Positions 1 to 8,886 are shown, counted from the first letter of the stretch. The stretch is DNA of 38,468 nt from Actinomycetota bacterium (GCA_018268465.1 JAFDWN010000034.1:1-38468), one strand, 5' to 3'. The notes: a model not told the origin generated them from the letters alone. A program made the numbers and translations.

Positions 1-18
1 TATTTGTGTGACACACCA

Positions 19-414
19 CTAGTTCCCCGACGCGCAGTCGCCGCAGACGCCGAAGATCTCGACGGTGTGGCTGACGTCGGAGAACCCGTACTCGCGCGCC
101 ACGTCGGCGGCCCACGTCTCGACCAGTCCGGCCTGCACCTCGACGGTGGAGCCGCACGTCCGGCACACCAGGTGGTGATGGTGGTGTTCCGAGCAGCGGC
201 GGTAGACAGATTCGCCGGTGTCGGTGCGTAGCGTGTCGACGAGTCCGGCCTGGGCCATGGCCTGCAGGGTGCGGTACACGGTGGTCAGGCCGATACCTTC
301 GCCGCGACGGCGCAGTTCGTCGTGCAGTTCCTGCGCCGACCGGAAATCGTCCAGGTCGTCGAGCAGTTCGGTGATTGCGGCACGTTGGCGCGTCGCGCGG
401 ACGCCGGTGGTCAC
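19..414 (-). CDS. zur: Zinc uptake regulator Zur (FurB), Fur family
   Basis: Fur-family zinc-responsive repressor of 131 aa that binds DNA as a dimer and shuts off zinc-uptake and alternative ribosomal-protein genes when zinc is plentiful (family knowledge). A winged helix occupies about residues 1-75 with the recognition segment GLTTVYRTLQ at 42-51. A histidine run, H77-H81, follows, and two CxxC pairs, C84/C87 and C124/C127, form the structural zinc site. I chose the GTG at 414 because it overlaps the stop of smtB in a GTGA junction, giving translational coupling, and because the family begins shortly before the TRQRAAI helix. The order smtB-zur opposite glyS is the same as Rv2358-Rv2359 in M. 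tuberculosis. An upstream in-frame extension is only the shadow of smtB. Confidence 0.95.
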   Translation of the reverse strand: MTTGVRATRQRAAITELLDDLDDFRSAQELHDELRRRGEGIGLTTVYRTLQAMAQAGLVDTLRTDTGESVYRRCSEHHHHHLVCRTCGSTVEVQAGLVETWAADVAREYGFSDVSHTVEIFGVCGDCASGN

Positions 415-776
415 TGCCGGTCCTCGGCGGCGTGGGCGACGGCGTCGGTGACGATGTGGGTCAGGTGGTGGTCGACGAGCCGATAGAGCACCTCCCGGCC
501 GGAGCGTTCGCTGGCCACCACACCCGCCTGTTTGAGGATGCGCAGGTGCTGGCTCACCAGTGGCTGGGGCACCTCGAGAGTGTCGACGAGTTCGTGTACG
601 CAGCGCTGTGACTGCTGCAGCTGCAGCACGATCGCGATCCGGACCGGTGCGGCCAGCGCGCGCAGGATCTCGCCCGCGGCGTCGAGGACTTCGCGGGGTG
701 GGAGGTCCGGCGCCGGCGTGGAGTCGTGGTGATGCTCGTCGACCGGGGTGGACGCCGTGTTGGAAATGGTTTTCAT
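411..776 (-). CDS. smtB: ArsR/SmtB-family zinc-sensing repressor
   Basis: ArsR/SmtB repressor of 121 aa, first gene of a two-gene operon with zur; its TGA overlaps the zur GTG. The winged helix spans about residues 30-100, with the recognition helix in VPQPLVSQHLRILK. The C-terminal helix carries D102-x-H104-x10-H115-x2-E118, exactly the alpha-5 zinc-site spacing of cyanobacterial SmtB, so this is a zinc sensor rather than an arsenic or cadmium sensor. The histidine-rich N-terminus (DEHHHD, 13-18) may add ligands. In M. tuberculosis zinc releases SmtB from DNA and lets zur be made (published for Rv2358). The ATG at 776 is preferred over an ATG 36 bases upstream because a TATCCT box ends 8 nt before it and a Zur-like site overlaps it. 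Confidence 0.93.
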   Translation of the reverse strand: MKTISNTASTPVDEHHHDSTPAPDLPPREVLDAAGEILRALAAPVRIAIVLQLQQSQRCVHELVDTLEVPQPLVSQHLRILKQAGVVASERSGREVLYRLVDHHLTHIVTDAVAHAAEDRQ

Positions 777-778
777 TA
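761..778 (-). promoter_or_regulatory. Zur-box-like site over the smtB start codon
   Basis: TGGAAATGGTTTTCATTA contains GAAA-N4-TTTC and covers the smtB ATG. It matches the mycobacterial Zur box as I remember it (TGAAAAT-N2-TTTTCATTA) at nearly all positions. A site here would let zinc-loaded Zur repress its own operon. The match is from memory and was not scored against a matrix. Confidence 0.45.
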
Positions 779-784
779 GTATCG

Positions 785-790
785 AGGATA
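785..790 (-). promoter_or_regulatory. smtB -10 box, probable leaderless start
   Basis: TATCCT (TANNNT) on the minus strand ends 8 nt before the smtB ATG and no Shine-Dalgarno lies between, which fits a transcript that begins at the start codon. Confidence 0.45.
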
Positions 791-809
791 CATGCGCGGG
801 CGCGCATGT
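790..809. promoter_or_regulatory. SmtB-type operator: perfect 9-2-9 palindrome
   Basis: ACATGCGCG-GG-CGCGCATGT has perfect 9-bp arms. It can be read as the 12-2-12 layout typical of ArsR/SmtB operators. It starts at the edge of the smtB -10 box (TATCCT read on the minus strand, 785-790) and covers the -10/-35 spacer, so a bound repressor would block smtB-zur. It lies about 50 bp upstream of the glyS start, so glyS might also be affected. Confidence 0.6.
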
Positions 810-846
810 CAACGGCGGCGGTGGTGGAGGGCGGTGCGCCGGTCGC

Positions 847-852
847 TACGCT
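847..852 (+). promoter_or_regulatory. glyS -10 box, probable leaderless start
   Basis: TACGCT (TANNNT) ends 8 nt before the glyS GTG at 861. There is no purine-rich ribosome site, so transcription probably starts at or next to the GTG. This supports the 861 start over an upstream ATG at 792 that lies inside the divergent promoter region. Confidence 0.45.
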
Positions 853-860
853 GTTGCACC

Positions 861-2258
861 GTGGCGTCCATCATCGACACCGTTGCAAACCTGGCCAAGC
901 GCCGTGGGCTGGTCTTTCAGTCCGGCGAAATCTACGGCGGCACCAAGTCGGCGTGGGATTACGGCCCGTTGGGCGTTGAGCTCAAGGAGAACATCAAACG
1001 GCAGTGGTGGCGGTCGGTGGTCACCGGCCGCGACGACGTCGTCGGCCTGGACAGCGCGATCATCCTGCCGCGCGAAGTGTGGGTGGCCTCCGAGCACGTC
1101 AAGACGTTCCACGACCCGCTCGTCGAGTGCCTGAACTGCCACAAGCGGCATCGGCAGGACCACATGCAGGAGGCGTTTTTCGAAAAGGGCGGGGCGAAGA
1201 AGGGCTTCGCCAGTCCCGATTCGGTGCCCATGAGCGAGGTTTCCTGCCCGGACTGCGGCACCAAGGGCCGCTGGACCGAACCGCGCGATTTCAACATGAT
1301 GCTCAAGACCTATCTCGGCCCCATCGAGACCGAGGAAGGGCTGCACTATCTGCGGCCCGAAACCGCGCAGGGCATCTTCGTCAACTTCGCCAACGTCGTG
1401 ACCACCGCGCGTAAGAAGCCGCCGTTCGGTATCGGCCAGATCGGCAAGAGCTTCCGCAACGAGATCACCCCGGGCAACTTCATTTTCCGGACCCGTGAGT
1501 TCGAGCAGATGGAGATGGAGTTCTTCGTCGAGCCGGACACTGCGCCCGAGTGGCACCAGTACTGGATCGACACCCGGCTGCAGTGGTACGTCGACCTCGG
1601 CATCGACGCGGACAACCTGCGTCTCTACGAGCATCCCAAGGAGAAGCTGTCGCACTACTCCGCCCGCACCGTCGACATCGAGTACAAATTCGGCTTCCAG
1701 GGCAACCCCTGGGGCGAGCTGGAGGGTGTGGCCAACCGCACCAACTTCGACTTGTCCACTCACATAAAGCATTCCGGTGTCGACCTATCGTTCTACGACC
1801 AGGCTTCCGACACCCGGTACGTGCCGTACGTGATCGAGCCGGCAGCGGGTTTGACGCGGTCGTTGATGGCGTTCCTCGTCGACGCGTACTCCGAGGACGA
1901 GGCGCCCAACGCCAAGGGTGGGGTGGACAAGCGCACCGTGTTGCGGCTGGATCCGCGGCTGGCGCCGGTGAAGGCCGCGGTGCTGCCGTTGTCGCGGCAT
2001 GCCGACCTGTCCCCGAAGGCGCGCGATCTGGCCGCCGAACTGCGTAAGGCGTGGAACGTCGAATTCGACGACGCCGGCGCGATCGGCCGGCGCTACCGGC
2101 GCCAGGATGAGATCGGCACCCCGTACTGCATCACGGTCGACTTCGACTCGCTCGACGACCACGCGGTGACGGTGCGGGAACGCGACGCGATGACCCAGGA
2201 CCGGATCGCCATCGACGCGGTGCCGGACTATCTGGCGGTTCGCCTCAAGGGCTGCTGA
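861..2258 (+). CDS. glyS: Glycyl-tRNA synthetase (class II, alpha2 type)
   Basis: Class II aminoacyl-tRNA synthetase of 465 aa that charges tRNA-Gly in the cytoplasm. Recognisable blocks are the N-terminal [18 protein letters not shown], the class II motif 2 region [22 protein letters not shown], the motif 3 region with GLTRS, and the C-terminal anticodon-binding domain with [16 protein letters not shown]. The GTG at 861 gives [16 protein letters not shown], matching the start of mycobacterial GlyRS. An insertion holds two CxxC pairs, C90/C93 and C129/C132, which could form a zinc ribbon; as I recall the M. tuberculosis enzyme lacks these cysteines. The gene faces the zinc regulators smtB-zur, as in M. 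tuberculosis. Confidence 0.97.
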   Translation: MASIIDTVANLAKRRGLVFQSGEIYGGTKSAWDYGPLGVELKENIKRQWWRSVVTGRDDVVGLDSAIILPREVWVASEHVKTFHDPLVECLNCHKRHRQDHMQEAFFEKGGAKKGFASPDSVPMSEVSCPDCGTKGRWTEPRDFNMMLKTYLGPIETEEGLHYLRPETAQGIFVNFANVVTTARKKPPFGIGQIGKSFRNEITPGNFIFRTREFEQMEMEFFVEPDTAPEWHQYWIDTRLQWYVDLGIDADNLRLYEHPKEKLSHYSARTVDIEYKFGFQGNPWGELEGVANRTNFDLSTHIKHSGVDLSFYDQASDTRYVPYVIEPAAGLTRSLMAFLVDAYSEDEAPNAKGGVDKRTVLRLDPRLAPVKAAVLPLSRHADLSPKARDLAAELRKAWNVEFDDAGAIGRRYRRQDEIGTPYCITVDFDSLDDHAVTVRERDAMTQDRIAIDAVPDYLAVRLKGC

Positions 2259-2290
2259 CCCCACCCAACCCCTCCTTGTCCCTCCTTGCG

Positions 2291-2348
2291 CGAGCGTGCG
2301 CGTCTGCGGGCGACACGCCGAGATTTTTCGGGAGTTTGCGCACGCTCG
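2291..2348 (+). repeat. 58-bp palindromic element, copy A
   Basis: A 58-bp element with perfect 10-bp terminal inverted repeats, CGAGCGTGCG and CGCACGCTCG. Its reverse complement recurs at 3327-3384 at exactly the same length, with about 45 of 58 positions identical by hand alignment; the divergence is concentrated in the middle. The two copies bracket the DUF559 gene in inverted orientation. The remainder of the gap before that gene (2349-2441) shows nothing I can name. Confidence 0.8.
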
Positions 2349-2441
2349 TCGCGGGGTCGGGCCATCCCCAACCGGCGATTCGTCCCCAAACCCGTGGGCA
2401 GCCGTTGTGCCCGACATGTCGACCGCCCGACGATCGCGCCC

Positions 2442-3329
2442 ATGGACGGCGAACTGCGCGGACTTCTCGACATACACGGCGGTGTCGCCACGACGGGACA
2501 ACTACTGGGATTGCTCAGCCGAAGCCGACTCGACATCATGATCCGCGACGGCGCTCTGGTGAAGGTCTGGCCGGGGGTGTACAGCGCGACCGAGCCCGAC
2601 AACACCCTGCGTCTGAAGGGCCTGGACCTGCGGGCGGGTGAGCCGGTCGCGATCTGTCTGGGCACCGCGGCCACCGTGTTCGGATTCGCCACCGAGGACG
2701 ACGCGGACCTGCACGTGCTCAACCCCGTCGGGCACCAGCTGCGGAATTCCGACGGCCTCGTCGTACACCGCCGCGACGGAGCCCCGTTGACCGACATCGA
2801 CGGCAGGCTCGCCACCACACCGGAGTGGACGGCGGTCGAAGTCGCCCGCTCACTGCGTCGGCCCCGTGCCCTGGCCACCCTCGACGCGGCGTTACGCAGC
2901 GGAACCTGCGACGGCCGTCAGCTCCGTGCGGCGGCCGCCCGGCAGGCGGGGCGGCGGGGCATCGTCGGGGTGCGCGAGTTGATCCCGATGGCGCAGCCGC
3001 TGTCCGAGTCGCCGATGGAGAGCGAGGCCCGGCTGGCGATGATCGACGCGGGGCTGCCGCACCCGGTACTGCAACACGAGATCATCGACCGTGACTGGCG
3101 GACCTGGCGTGTGGACTTCGCCTGGCCGGACAAGCACGTCGCGGTCGAGTACGACGGCTTCGACTGGCACAGTGATGCCGACGCGTTGCGCAGGGATCGG
3201 CAGAAGCGGGCCGCGCTGCAGGAGGTGGGCTGGTCGGTGGTGTCGATCGTCGCCGACGACGTCCGGCGTCGGTCCTGTGACATGGTTCGCCGGATCGAGG
3301 CCGCGTTCGAGCGGGTGCGGGCGGCGTGA
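2442..3329 (+). CDS. AbiEi-like winged-helix plus DUF559 nuclease-fold protein
   Basis: A 295-aa protein with two parts. The N-terminal third (about 1-90; TTGQLLGLLSRSRLDIMI, then WPGVYSAT) resembles the winged helix at the front of AbiEi-type type IV antitoxins. The C-terminal part (about 185-295) looks like DUF559, a PD-(D/E)xK fold related to Vsr: D225 in WRVDFAWP, E236-Y-D238 in VAVEYDGFDWH, then a basic RRDRQKR and GWSVVSI. The key nuclease residues are present, so it may cut DNA; no partner AbiEii toxin is next door. The start is the ATG that yields MDGELRGLL, because the upstream reading runs into a repeat element. Its TGA is part of the second copy of that element. Function unknown; a role acting on the flanking repeats is my inference. 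Confidence 0.85.
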   Translation: MDGELRGLLDIHGGVATTGQLLGLLSRSRLDIMIRDGALVKVWPGVYSATEPDNTLRLKGLDLRAGEPVAICLGTAATVFGFATEDDADLHVLNPVGHQLRNSDGLVVHRRDGAPLTDIDGRLATTPEWTAVEVARSLRRPRALATLDAALRSGTCDGRQLRAAAARQAGRRGIVGVRELIPMAQPLSESPMESEARLAMIDAGLPHPVLQHEIIDRDWRTWRVDFAWPDKHVAVEYDGFDWHSDADALRRDRQKRAALQEVGWSVVSIVADDVRRRSCDMVRRIEAAFERVRAA

Positions 3330-3384
3330 GCGTGCGTGAACTCTTCGGGAAACCCGGCGTGGCGCCCGCAGACACGCACGCTCG
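3327..3384 (-). repeat. 58-bp palindromic element, copy B (inverted)
   Basis: Inverted copy of the element at 2291-2348. Arms are GAGCGTGCG (3328-3336) and CGCACGCTC (3375-3383); the outermost base pair is mismatched. Its first three bases are the TGA stop of the DUF559 gene, and it ends 8 bp before the stop of the convergent TPM gene, so it could also act as a bidirectional terminator-like hairpin. Confidence 0.8.
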
Positions 3385-3392
3385 CCGGAGAG

Positions 3393-5375
3393 TCAGAAGC
3401 GGCCGCCGCCGCTGTAGCTGCGGCCCGACGAACGCGACGACCCGCCGTAGGAGGTCGGCCGGCCCGAACTGCGGCCACCGCCGAACCCTCCACCGAATCC
3501 GCCGCGCAGTACGTTGCCGATGATGATGCCGCCGATCATGGCCCCGACATCCGAACCTCCACCGCCGCCGCCGGGCCCGTAGTAGGACCGCTGCGCGGCC
3601 TGCACGTCATTGTTGGCCAGCGACTGTGCCTGCGCGGCCAGCATTGCCGCACCGTTGGCATGCGCGATGGCCTCGGTCGGATTGCTGGTGCGTTTGGCCT
3701 CGGCGGCTTCCAGATGCCGGCCAGCTTCGGCCAGCCGGGTGCGGGCCTCCGGGCCGATACTGCCGCGGCGGGTGTCGATGAAATCGGAGACCGCCTTGAC
3801 GCGCGACTGGGCGGTGAACATCGCCTGGTCCAGCGCGCGGGTCAACCGTTCGGCGGCCTCGCGTTGCTCGTGCACGCTGGCCAGCAACCGATCCAGGTCC
3901 GCGTCGGCGGTGGTCAGCCGGGTGAAAGTACCCAAGGGGTCCTGGGTTCCGTTGGCCCTGGCCTCCGCCACCGCCGAGACCGCCGCGTCGCGTGCGGAGG
4001 ACAGTTCGGCGGCCTGCGGGGTGTCCGGCGTCTGCAGCAGCGCACCCGCCTGGTCGATGCCGTTCTGAATGTCGGTGATCGCGGCGGGCAGCCCGGCGAC
4101 CGCGCGGTTGATATCCGCGGCGGCGCTGTCGACCGCGTCCAGCAGCGTGCGGGCCTGGCCGAGTCCGGATTCGGCCGCCCGCAGCGCGTCCACCAGGCCG
4201 GTCTGGCTGCCGACAGGGCGCGACACCAGGTTGCGCGCGCCGGTGATGTTGCGGTCGGCGAAGGCCAGCCGCTCCTTGGCGGTGTCCACATTGCCTGCCA
4301 CCGACGACAGCGCCGCCGCCGCGTACTCCCGGTGCAGTGCCTCCAGCGCACGGGTCGACGGTTCCAGCCGGGCGGTCAGGTCCACCATCTGCTGGGTCAT
4401 CGCGTCCAGGCGGGTGGGGGCGTTGATCACCAGGTCGCGCAGTTGCTCGAAAGCCTCACCCTGCGCTTCGAGTTCACGGTCGGCCTTGGCGGCGGCGACC
4501 ACCACCCGGGTCAACAGGTCACGCCGCTGCAGCGGGCTCTCCGGAATCGCGTCATCGAGTATCTGGCGCACGTTGAATGCTTGGGCCAGAGCGGTTTTCG
4601 CGTTCGCCACCGCGCGGGTGAACGGTTCGGTCTGCCGCGGCCCGAATTCCTCGACGGCCAGCGCCAGCTCGCCTTCGCTGGTGCGCACCGCGTTGTCGAC
4701 GTCGACCACGATCGATTTGGACAGTTCGTCGAGCGCCTCGATCGGCACCGAGGCCAGGGCGTTCGGATCGGTCGGGTCGACGCGTTTGGCCGCCACGAAC
4801 TCCGCCTCGCGGCGTTTGCGCCTGCGCCTGCGTGACCACATCCACAATGCGCCGACGAGAAGTACCAGTATCCCGAGCGTGATGAGCATCCCGACCCACG
4901 ACATCCCCGAACTCGGGGCCGCTGCGGAGTTCAGACCGTTGGCCGCGGCCACCGCCGCGCCGGCCCAGTCCTCTTGGCGCAGCGCCGGTTCGATGTCGTT
5001 GCGCTGTATATCGGCCGCCCGGGCCGACGCGTCGCCGCGCACCTCGAATGCGTACTCGCGGTCCTCGGTGGCCACGGCCAGCAGTGCGACGTTGTCGCCG
5101 AGTGCGCTGGCCCGCATGGTCGCCTGCGCCCAGCTGGTCCCGCTCTGTCCGGAGAAGCTGGTGACGTAGACGACCCACAGCTGGATCCTGCGGTCGTCGT
5201 AGAGCCGGTCGACGGCCGCGCGGACGTCGGCAGCGTCGGAACCCGACAGCACTCCGGCGTTGTCGGTGACCTGGCCGGACAGCCGGAACGGGGGCTCGGC
5301 CACGGCCGCCGGCGCCACCAGGACGCCGACGGTCAGGGCCGCGAACAGCAGGCCGAGCAAACGGGTGATGCGCAT
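3393..5375 (-). CDS. TPM-domain secreted/membrane protein (Rv2345-like)
   Basis: A 660-aa protein, the same length as I recall for M. tuberculosis Rv2345. It has a signal peptide ([20 protein letters not shown], cleaved near AVAEPP), a TPM domain (about 35-150, with the conserved [10 protein letters not shown] and LWVVYV), one membrane helix (about 160-185), a basic RRRRRKRR stop-transfer run, a long alpha-helical region likely to coil (about 200-580), and a Gly/Ser-rich tail ending SYSGGGRF. The TPM domain would face outside; these domains occur in proteins linked to envelope or photosystem maintenance, and the mycobacterial role is unknown. The ATG at 5375 is preceded by TAGATT with 7 nt spacing. 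A much longer reading upstream is the shadow of dgt on the other strand. Confidence 0.9.
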   Translation of the reverse strand: MRITRLLGLLFAALTVGVLVAPAAVAEPPFRLSGQVTDNAGVLSGSDAADVRAAVDRLYDDRRIQLWVVYVTSFSGQSGTSWAQATMRASALGDNVALLAVATEDREYAFEVRGDASARAADIQRNDIEPALRQEDWAGAAVAAANGLNSAAAPSSGMSWVGMLITLGILVLLVGALWMWSRRRRRKRREAEFVAAKRVDPTDPNALASVPIEALDELSKSIVVDVDNAVRTSEGELALAVEEFGPRQTEPFTRAVANAKTALAQAFNVRQILDDAIPESPLQRRDLLTRVVVAAAKADRELEAQGEAFEQLRDLVINAPTRLDAMTQQMVDLTARLEPSTRALEALHREYAAAALSSVAGNVDTAKERLAFADRNITGARNLVSRPVGSQTGLVDALRAAESGLGQARTLLDAVDSAAADINRAVAGLPAAITDIQNGIDQAGALLQTPDTPQAAELSSARDAAVSAVAEARANGTQDPLGTFTRLTTADADLDRLLASVHEQREAAERLTRALDQAMFTAQSRVKAVSDFIDTRRGSIGPEARTRLAEAGRHLEAAEAKRTSNPTEAIAHANGAAMLAAQAQSLANNDVQAAQRSYYGPGGGGGGSDVGAMIGGIIIGNVLRGGFGGGFGGGRSSGRPTSYGGSSRSSGRSYSGGGRF

Positions 5376-5382
5376 GCAGGCC

Positions 5383-5388
5383 AATCTA
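5383..5388 (-). promoter_or_regulatory. -10 box of the TPM gene, probable leaderless start
   Basis: TAGATT on the minus strand ends 7 nt before the ATG at 5375. No ribosome-binding site fits between, so the transcript is probably leaderless. Confidence 0.5.
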
Positions 5389-5594
5389 GTGACTCGCGGC
5401 CGGTCCGGTGCCGTCGTGAGCGGATGCCCTTCCCGGTGCGACGGCTGCCGTGCGCGCACCCGAAGTCGGCGGGATGCTGTCCGGCGATCCTCGGGTCGTG
5501 GACTACCGGAAAGCAGCAGTGGTACACGCCGTGCGCGGAAGTGGCGATGCGCCATGATCCGTCCGCCGTCGCGGGCCTGGCAGACTGTGGCTCG

Positions 5595-6860
5595 GTGAGC
5601 GCGATCGGGCAGGACACGTACAGCGACTTCGACCGCCGACGATGGGTGGCCGAAGCGCCGAAGAATGCCGCACTTCCGGGCAGCGGCACCGAATACCGCA
5701 CCGATTTCGCCCGGGACCGTGCGCGGGTGCTGCACAGCGCGGCGCTGCGCAGGCTGGCCGACAAGACCCAGGTGGTGGGCCCGCGCGAGGGGGACACCCC
5801 ACGTACCCGGCTCACGCACTCGCTGGAGGTCGCCCAGATCGGCCGGGGGATGGCCATCGGGCTGGGCTGCGATCCCGACCTGGTCGACATGGCGGGCCTG
5901 GCCCACGACATCGGGCACCCGCCCTACGGACACAACGGGGAGCGGGCGCTCAACGAGTTCGCGGCCGGCTACGGCGGATTCGAGGGCAATGCCCAGAACT
6001 TCCGGATCCTCACCAGGCTCGAACCCAAAGTGCTTGACGGCCAAGACCGCAGCGTCGGCCTGAATCTGACCAGGGCGGCGCTGGACGCCGTCACGAAGTA
6101 TCCGTGGGCGCGCGCCCAGGACGGCGGCAAGTTCGGCTTCTACGACGACGACGATGCCGTCGCGAGCTGGGTCCGCCACGGTGCGCCGCGGGCCCGTCCA
6201 TGTTTGGAGGCCCAGATCATGGATTGGGCCGACGACGTCGCGTACTCGGTGCACGACGTCGAGGACGGTGTCGTCTCGGGGCGCATCGATATCCGCGTGC
6301 TCGCCGACGGCGACGCCGCCGACGAACTCGGCCGCCTCGGGGAGTCGCACGGAATGGGCTCCGGCCTCGCGGCCGACGATCTGATCGCCGCCGCCGGGCG
6401 GCTCTCAGAACTCCCGGTGGTGGCCGCGGTGGGTAAGTACGACGCCACGGTCGCGGCATCCGTCGCGCTCAAACGGCTCACCAGCGAACTGGTGGGACGG
6501 TTCGCCAACGCCGCCATCGCCGCCACCCGCAGGGACGCCGGGCCGGGACCGCTGGTTCGCTACGAGGCCGACCTGCAGGTGCCCGACCTGGTCCGCGCCG
6601 AGGTGGCGGTGCTCAAGATCCTCGCGTTGCAGTTCATCATGTCCGATCCCCGACACCTGGATCTGCAGTTGCGGCAGCGCGAGCGAATCCATCGGGTGGC
6701 GCACTGGCTGCTGGCCGGGGCTCCCGCGACGCTGGATCCCGGCAATGCCGCGGCGTTCAACGCCGCCCCCGACGACGGGGCGCGGCTGCGGGTGGTCGTC
6801 GACCAGATCGCCTCGTTCACCGAGGGCCGGCTGGAGCGTCTGGAACCGGCTCTAGACTGA
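5595..6860 (+). CDS. dgt: Deoxyguanosinetriphosphate triphosphohydrolase-like protein
   Basis: HD-superfamily dNTP triphosphohydrolase of 421 aa, which splits dNTPs to deoxynucleoside and triphosphate and helps set dNTP pools. The metal site is visible: H75 in [15 protein letters not shown]104-D105 in [15 protein letters not shown], and a later Asp in [16 protein letters not shown]. The family segment [16 protein letters not shown] is intact. I chose the GTG at 5595 ([16 protein letters not shown]) because M. tuberculosis Dgt begins about ten residues before DFDR; an in-frame ATG at 5547 would add an unconserved tail. It sits directly before dnaG with 4 bp between, as in M. tuberculosis Rv2344c-Rv2343c, tying nucleotide supply to replication priming. 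Confidence 0.95.
   Translation: MSAIGQDTYSDFDRRRWVAEAPKNAALPGSGTEYRTDFARDRARVLHSAALRRLADKTQVVGPREGDTPRTRLTHSLEVAQIGRGMAIGLGCDPDLVDMAGLAHDIGHPPYGHNGERALNEFAAGYGGFEGNAQNFRILTRLEPKVLDGQDRSVGLNLTRAALDAVTKYPWARAQDGGKFGFYDDDDAVASWVRHGAPRARPCLEAQIMDWADDVAYSVHDVEDGVVSGRIDIRVLADGDAADELGRLGESHGMGSGLAADDLIAAAGRLSELPVVAAVGKYDATVAASVALKRLTSELVGRFANAAIAATRRDAGPGPLVRYEADLQVPDLVRAEVAVLKILALQFIMSDPRHLDLQLRQRERIHRVAHWLLAGAPATLDPGNAAAFNAAPDDGARLRVVVDQIASFTEGRLERLEPALD
6853..6858 (+). promoter_or_regulatory. dnaG -10 box overlapping the dgt stop codon
   Basis: TAGACT ends 6 nt before the dnaG ATG and shares its last T with the dgt TGA. dnaG may therefore be transcribed both from dgt read-through and from its own leaderless promoter. 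Confidence 0.45.
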
Positions 6861-6864
6861 GCCG

Positions 6865-8820
6865 ATGGCCGAGGCGACGCGTGGGAGAGGCCGGATCCCC
6901 GACCGTGACATCGCCGCCATCCGCGAACGTATCCGCATCGAGGACGTGGTCGGCGACTACGTGCAGTTGCGCCGCGCGGGGGCGGATTCCCTCAAGGGCC
7001 TCTGTCCGTTCCACGACGAGAAGTCGCCGTCGTTCCACGTCCGGCCCAACCACGGCCATTTCCACTGCTTCGGCTGCGGGGAGGGCGGTGATGTGTACGC
7101 CTTCGTGCAGAAGATCGAGCACGTCTCCTTCGTCGAGGCCGTCGAGGTGCTCGCCGACCGCATCGGCTACACCGTCACCTACACCGGATCGTCGACGGCC
7201 AACGTGCAGCGCGACCGCGGCAGCCGCAGCAGACTGCTCGCCGCGAACACCGCCGCCCAGGAGTTCTACGCCGCGGCGTTGCGCTCCGAGGACGCCGCAG
7301 CGGCCCGCCAGTATCTGCTCGACCGCAACTTCGACGGTGACGCGGCGGCCCACTTCGGCTGCGGGTTCGCCCCGTCGGGGTGGGACTCGCTGACAAAGCA
7401 CTTGCTGCGCAAGGGTTTCGAATTCAAGGAACTCGAGGCCGCCGGCCTGTCCCGGGAGGGCAGGCGCGGACCGATCGACCGTTTCCACCGCAGGCTGCTG
7501 TGGCCGATCCGGGCCAGCAGCGGGGAGACCATCGGGTTCGGTGCGCGGCGCATCTTCGACGACGACCCGATCCAGGCGAAGTACGTCAATACCCCCGAGA
7601 CCGTCCTGTACAAGAAGTCGTCGGTGTTGTTCGGCCTGGACATGGCCAAACGCGACATCGCCAAATCGCACCGGGCCGTCGTCGTGGAGGGGTACACCGA
7701 CGTGATGGCGATGCATCTGTCCAGGGAGACCACCGCCGTCGCCTCGTGCGGAACCGCGTTCGGCGACGGTCATCTGGCGCTGCTGCGCCGTCTGATGATG
7801 GACGACAACTGGTATCGCGGTGAGCTGATCTTCGTGTTCGACGGTGACGAAGCCGGGCAGGCGGCGGCGCTGAAGGCTTTCGACGGTGACCAGCAGGTGG
7901 CCGGAAAGTCCTTCGTGGCAATCGCTTCCGACGGTATGGATCCCTGCGATCTGCGGCTGAAATCGGGCGACGAGGCGCTGCGCGACCTGGTGGCGCGCCG
8001 GATACCGATGTTCGAATTCGCCATCCGCAGTCTGATCCCCGACGGCGACGTGCTGGACAACGACCCGCAGGCGCAGGTGGACGCGCTGCGCCGGTGCGTG
8101 CCGCTGGTGTCGCGGATCCGCGACTACGCGCTGCGTGACGAGTACGCGCGCCGGCTGGCGGGCTGGACCGGCTGGCCCGACGAGAGTCAGGTGCTGGGCC
8201 GGGTCCGCGAAGAGGCGCAGCGCCGCGGCATGCCGGAGCGGGGCAGACGGCGCGGCGCGGCTGCCGAGCCGGAGCAGCCGCGGCAGCGCCGCCCGGACCG
8301 TGACGACGCGGCGGCCCCCGCGCGCCCGGATCCGGCCGACCCGACGCTGTGGCCGCAGCGCGAAGCCCTGAAATCGGCGCTGCAGTATCCGGCGCTGGCC
8401 GGGCCGGTGTTCGATGCCCTGACGGTGGAGAGCTTCACCCACCGCGGCTATGCGGCGGTGCGGGCGGCGATCGAGGCCGCCGGCGGGACGGCGGCGGGGC
8501 TCTCCGGCGCGCAGTGGATCGAGGCCGTGCGCGATCAGACGGGCACGCCCGCGGCGGCGAACCTCGTCAACGAGCTCGGCGTGGAGGCGTTCCGGGTCGA
8601 GGACGACGACAAACTGCCCCGCTACATCGGCGGTGTGCTGGCCCGACTGCAGGAGGTTTGGGTGGGTCGGCAGATCGCCGAGGTGAAATCAAAGCTGCAG
8701 CGGATGTCGCCGGTCGAGCAGGGTGACGAGTATCACGCGTTGTTCGGCGACCTGGTCGCGATGGAGGCGTACCGTCGCAGCCTGCTGGAACAGGCCAGCG
8801 GGGACGACTTGACTGCGTGA
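6865..8820 (+). CDS. dnaG: DNA primase
   Basis: Bacterial primase of 651 aa that makes RNA primers at the replication fork with DnaB helicase. The N-terminal zinc-binding domain has C47-x2-H50 and C68-x2-C71. The TOPRIM core has the catalytic Glu E275 in VVVEGYTDVMAMH and the metal-binding D326-x-D328 in FVFDGDEAG. A basic, low-complexity linker (about 455-490, rich in R, A and P) leads to the C-terminal DnaB-interacting helical domain. Length and domain order are normal for mycobacteria. Four bases separate it from dgt. Confidence 0.98.
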   Translation: MAEATRGRGRIPDRDIAAIRERIRIEDVVGDYVQLRRAGADSLKGLCPFHDEKSPSFHVRPNHGHFHCFGCGEGGDVYAFVQKIEHVSFVEAVEVLADRIGYTVTYTGSSTANVQRDRGSRSRLLAANTAAQEFYAAALRSEDAAAARQYLLDRNFDGDAAAHFGCGFAPSGWDSLTKHLLRKGFEFKELEAAGLSREGRRGPIDRFHRRLLWPIRASSGETIGFGARRIFDDDPIQAKYVNTPETVLYKKSSVLFGLDMAKRDIAKSHRAVVVEGYTDVMAMHLSRETTAVASCGTAFGDGHLALLRRLMMDDNWYRGELIFVFDGDEAGQAAALKAFDGDQQVAGKSFVAIASDGMDPCDLRLKSGDEALRDLVARRIPMFEFAIRSLIPDGDVLDNDPQAQVDALRRCVPLVSRIRDYALRDEYARRLAGWTGWPDESQVLGRVREEAQRRGMPERGRRRGAAAEPEQPRQRRPDRDDAAAPARPDPADPTLWPQREALKSALQYPALAGPVFDALTVESFTHRGYAAVRAAIEAAGGTAAGLSGAQWIEAVRDQTGTPAAANLVNELGVEAFRVEDDDKLPRYIGGVLARLQEVWVGRQIAEVKSKLQRMSPVEQGDEYHALFGDLVAMEAYRRSLLEQASGDDLTA

Positions 8821-8886
8821 AGCACATGCCCGCGATATGGTGTACGGGCTGTCCGAGCGTCGGGGAAAACGCAAGAGAGGCCAACA

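Noticed and set aside
2286-2441. N-terminal extension of the DUF559 protein
   Set aside because: It translates the 58-bp repeat and intergenic DNA; the likely protein begins at the ATG at 2442.
2442-3329. A complete type IV toxin-antitoxin pair based on the AbiEi-like domain
   Set aside because: No AbiEii-like nucleotidyltransferase gene lies on either side; the C-terminal domain is a nuclease fold instead.
5376-6350. A very long minus-strand reading that extends the TPM gene upstream to 985 codons
   Set aside because: The extra 325 codons are antisense to dgt, have shadow-like composition, and the signal peptide starts only at 5375, just after a -10 box.
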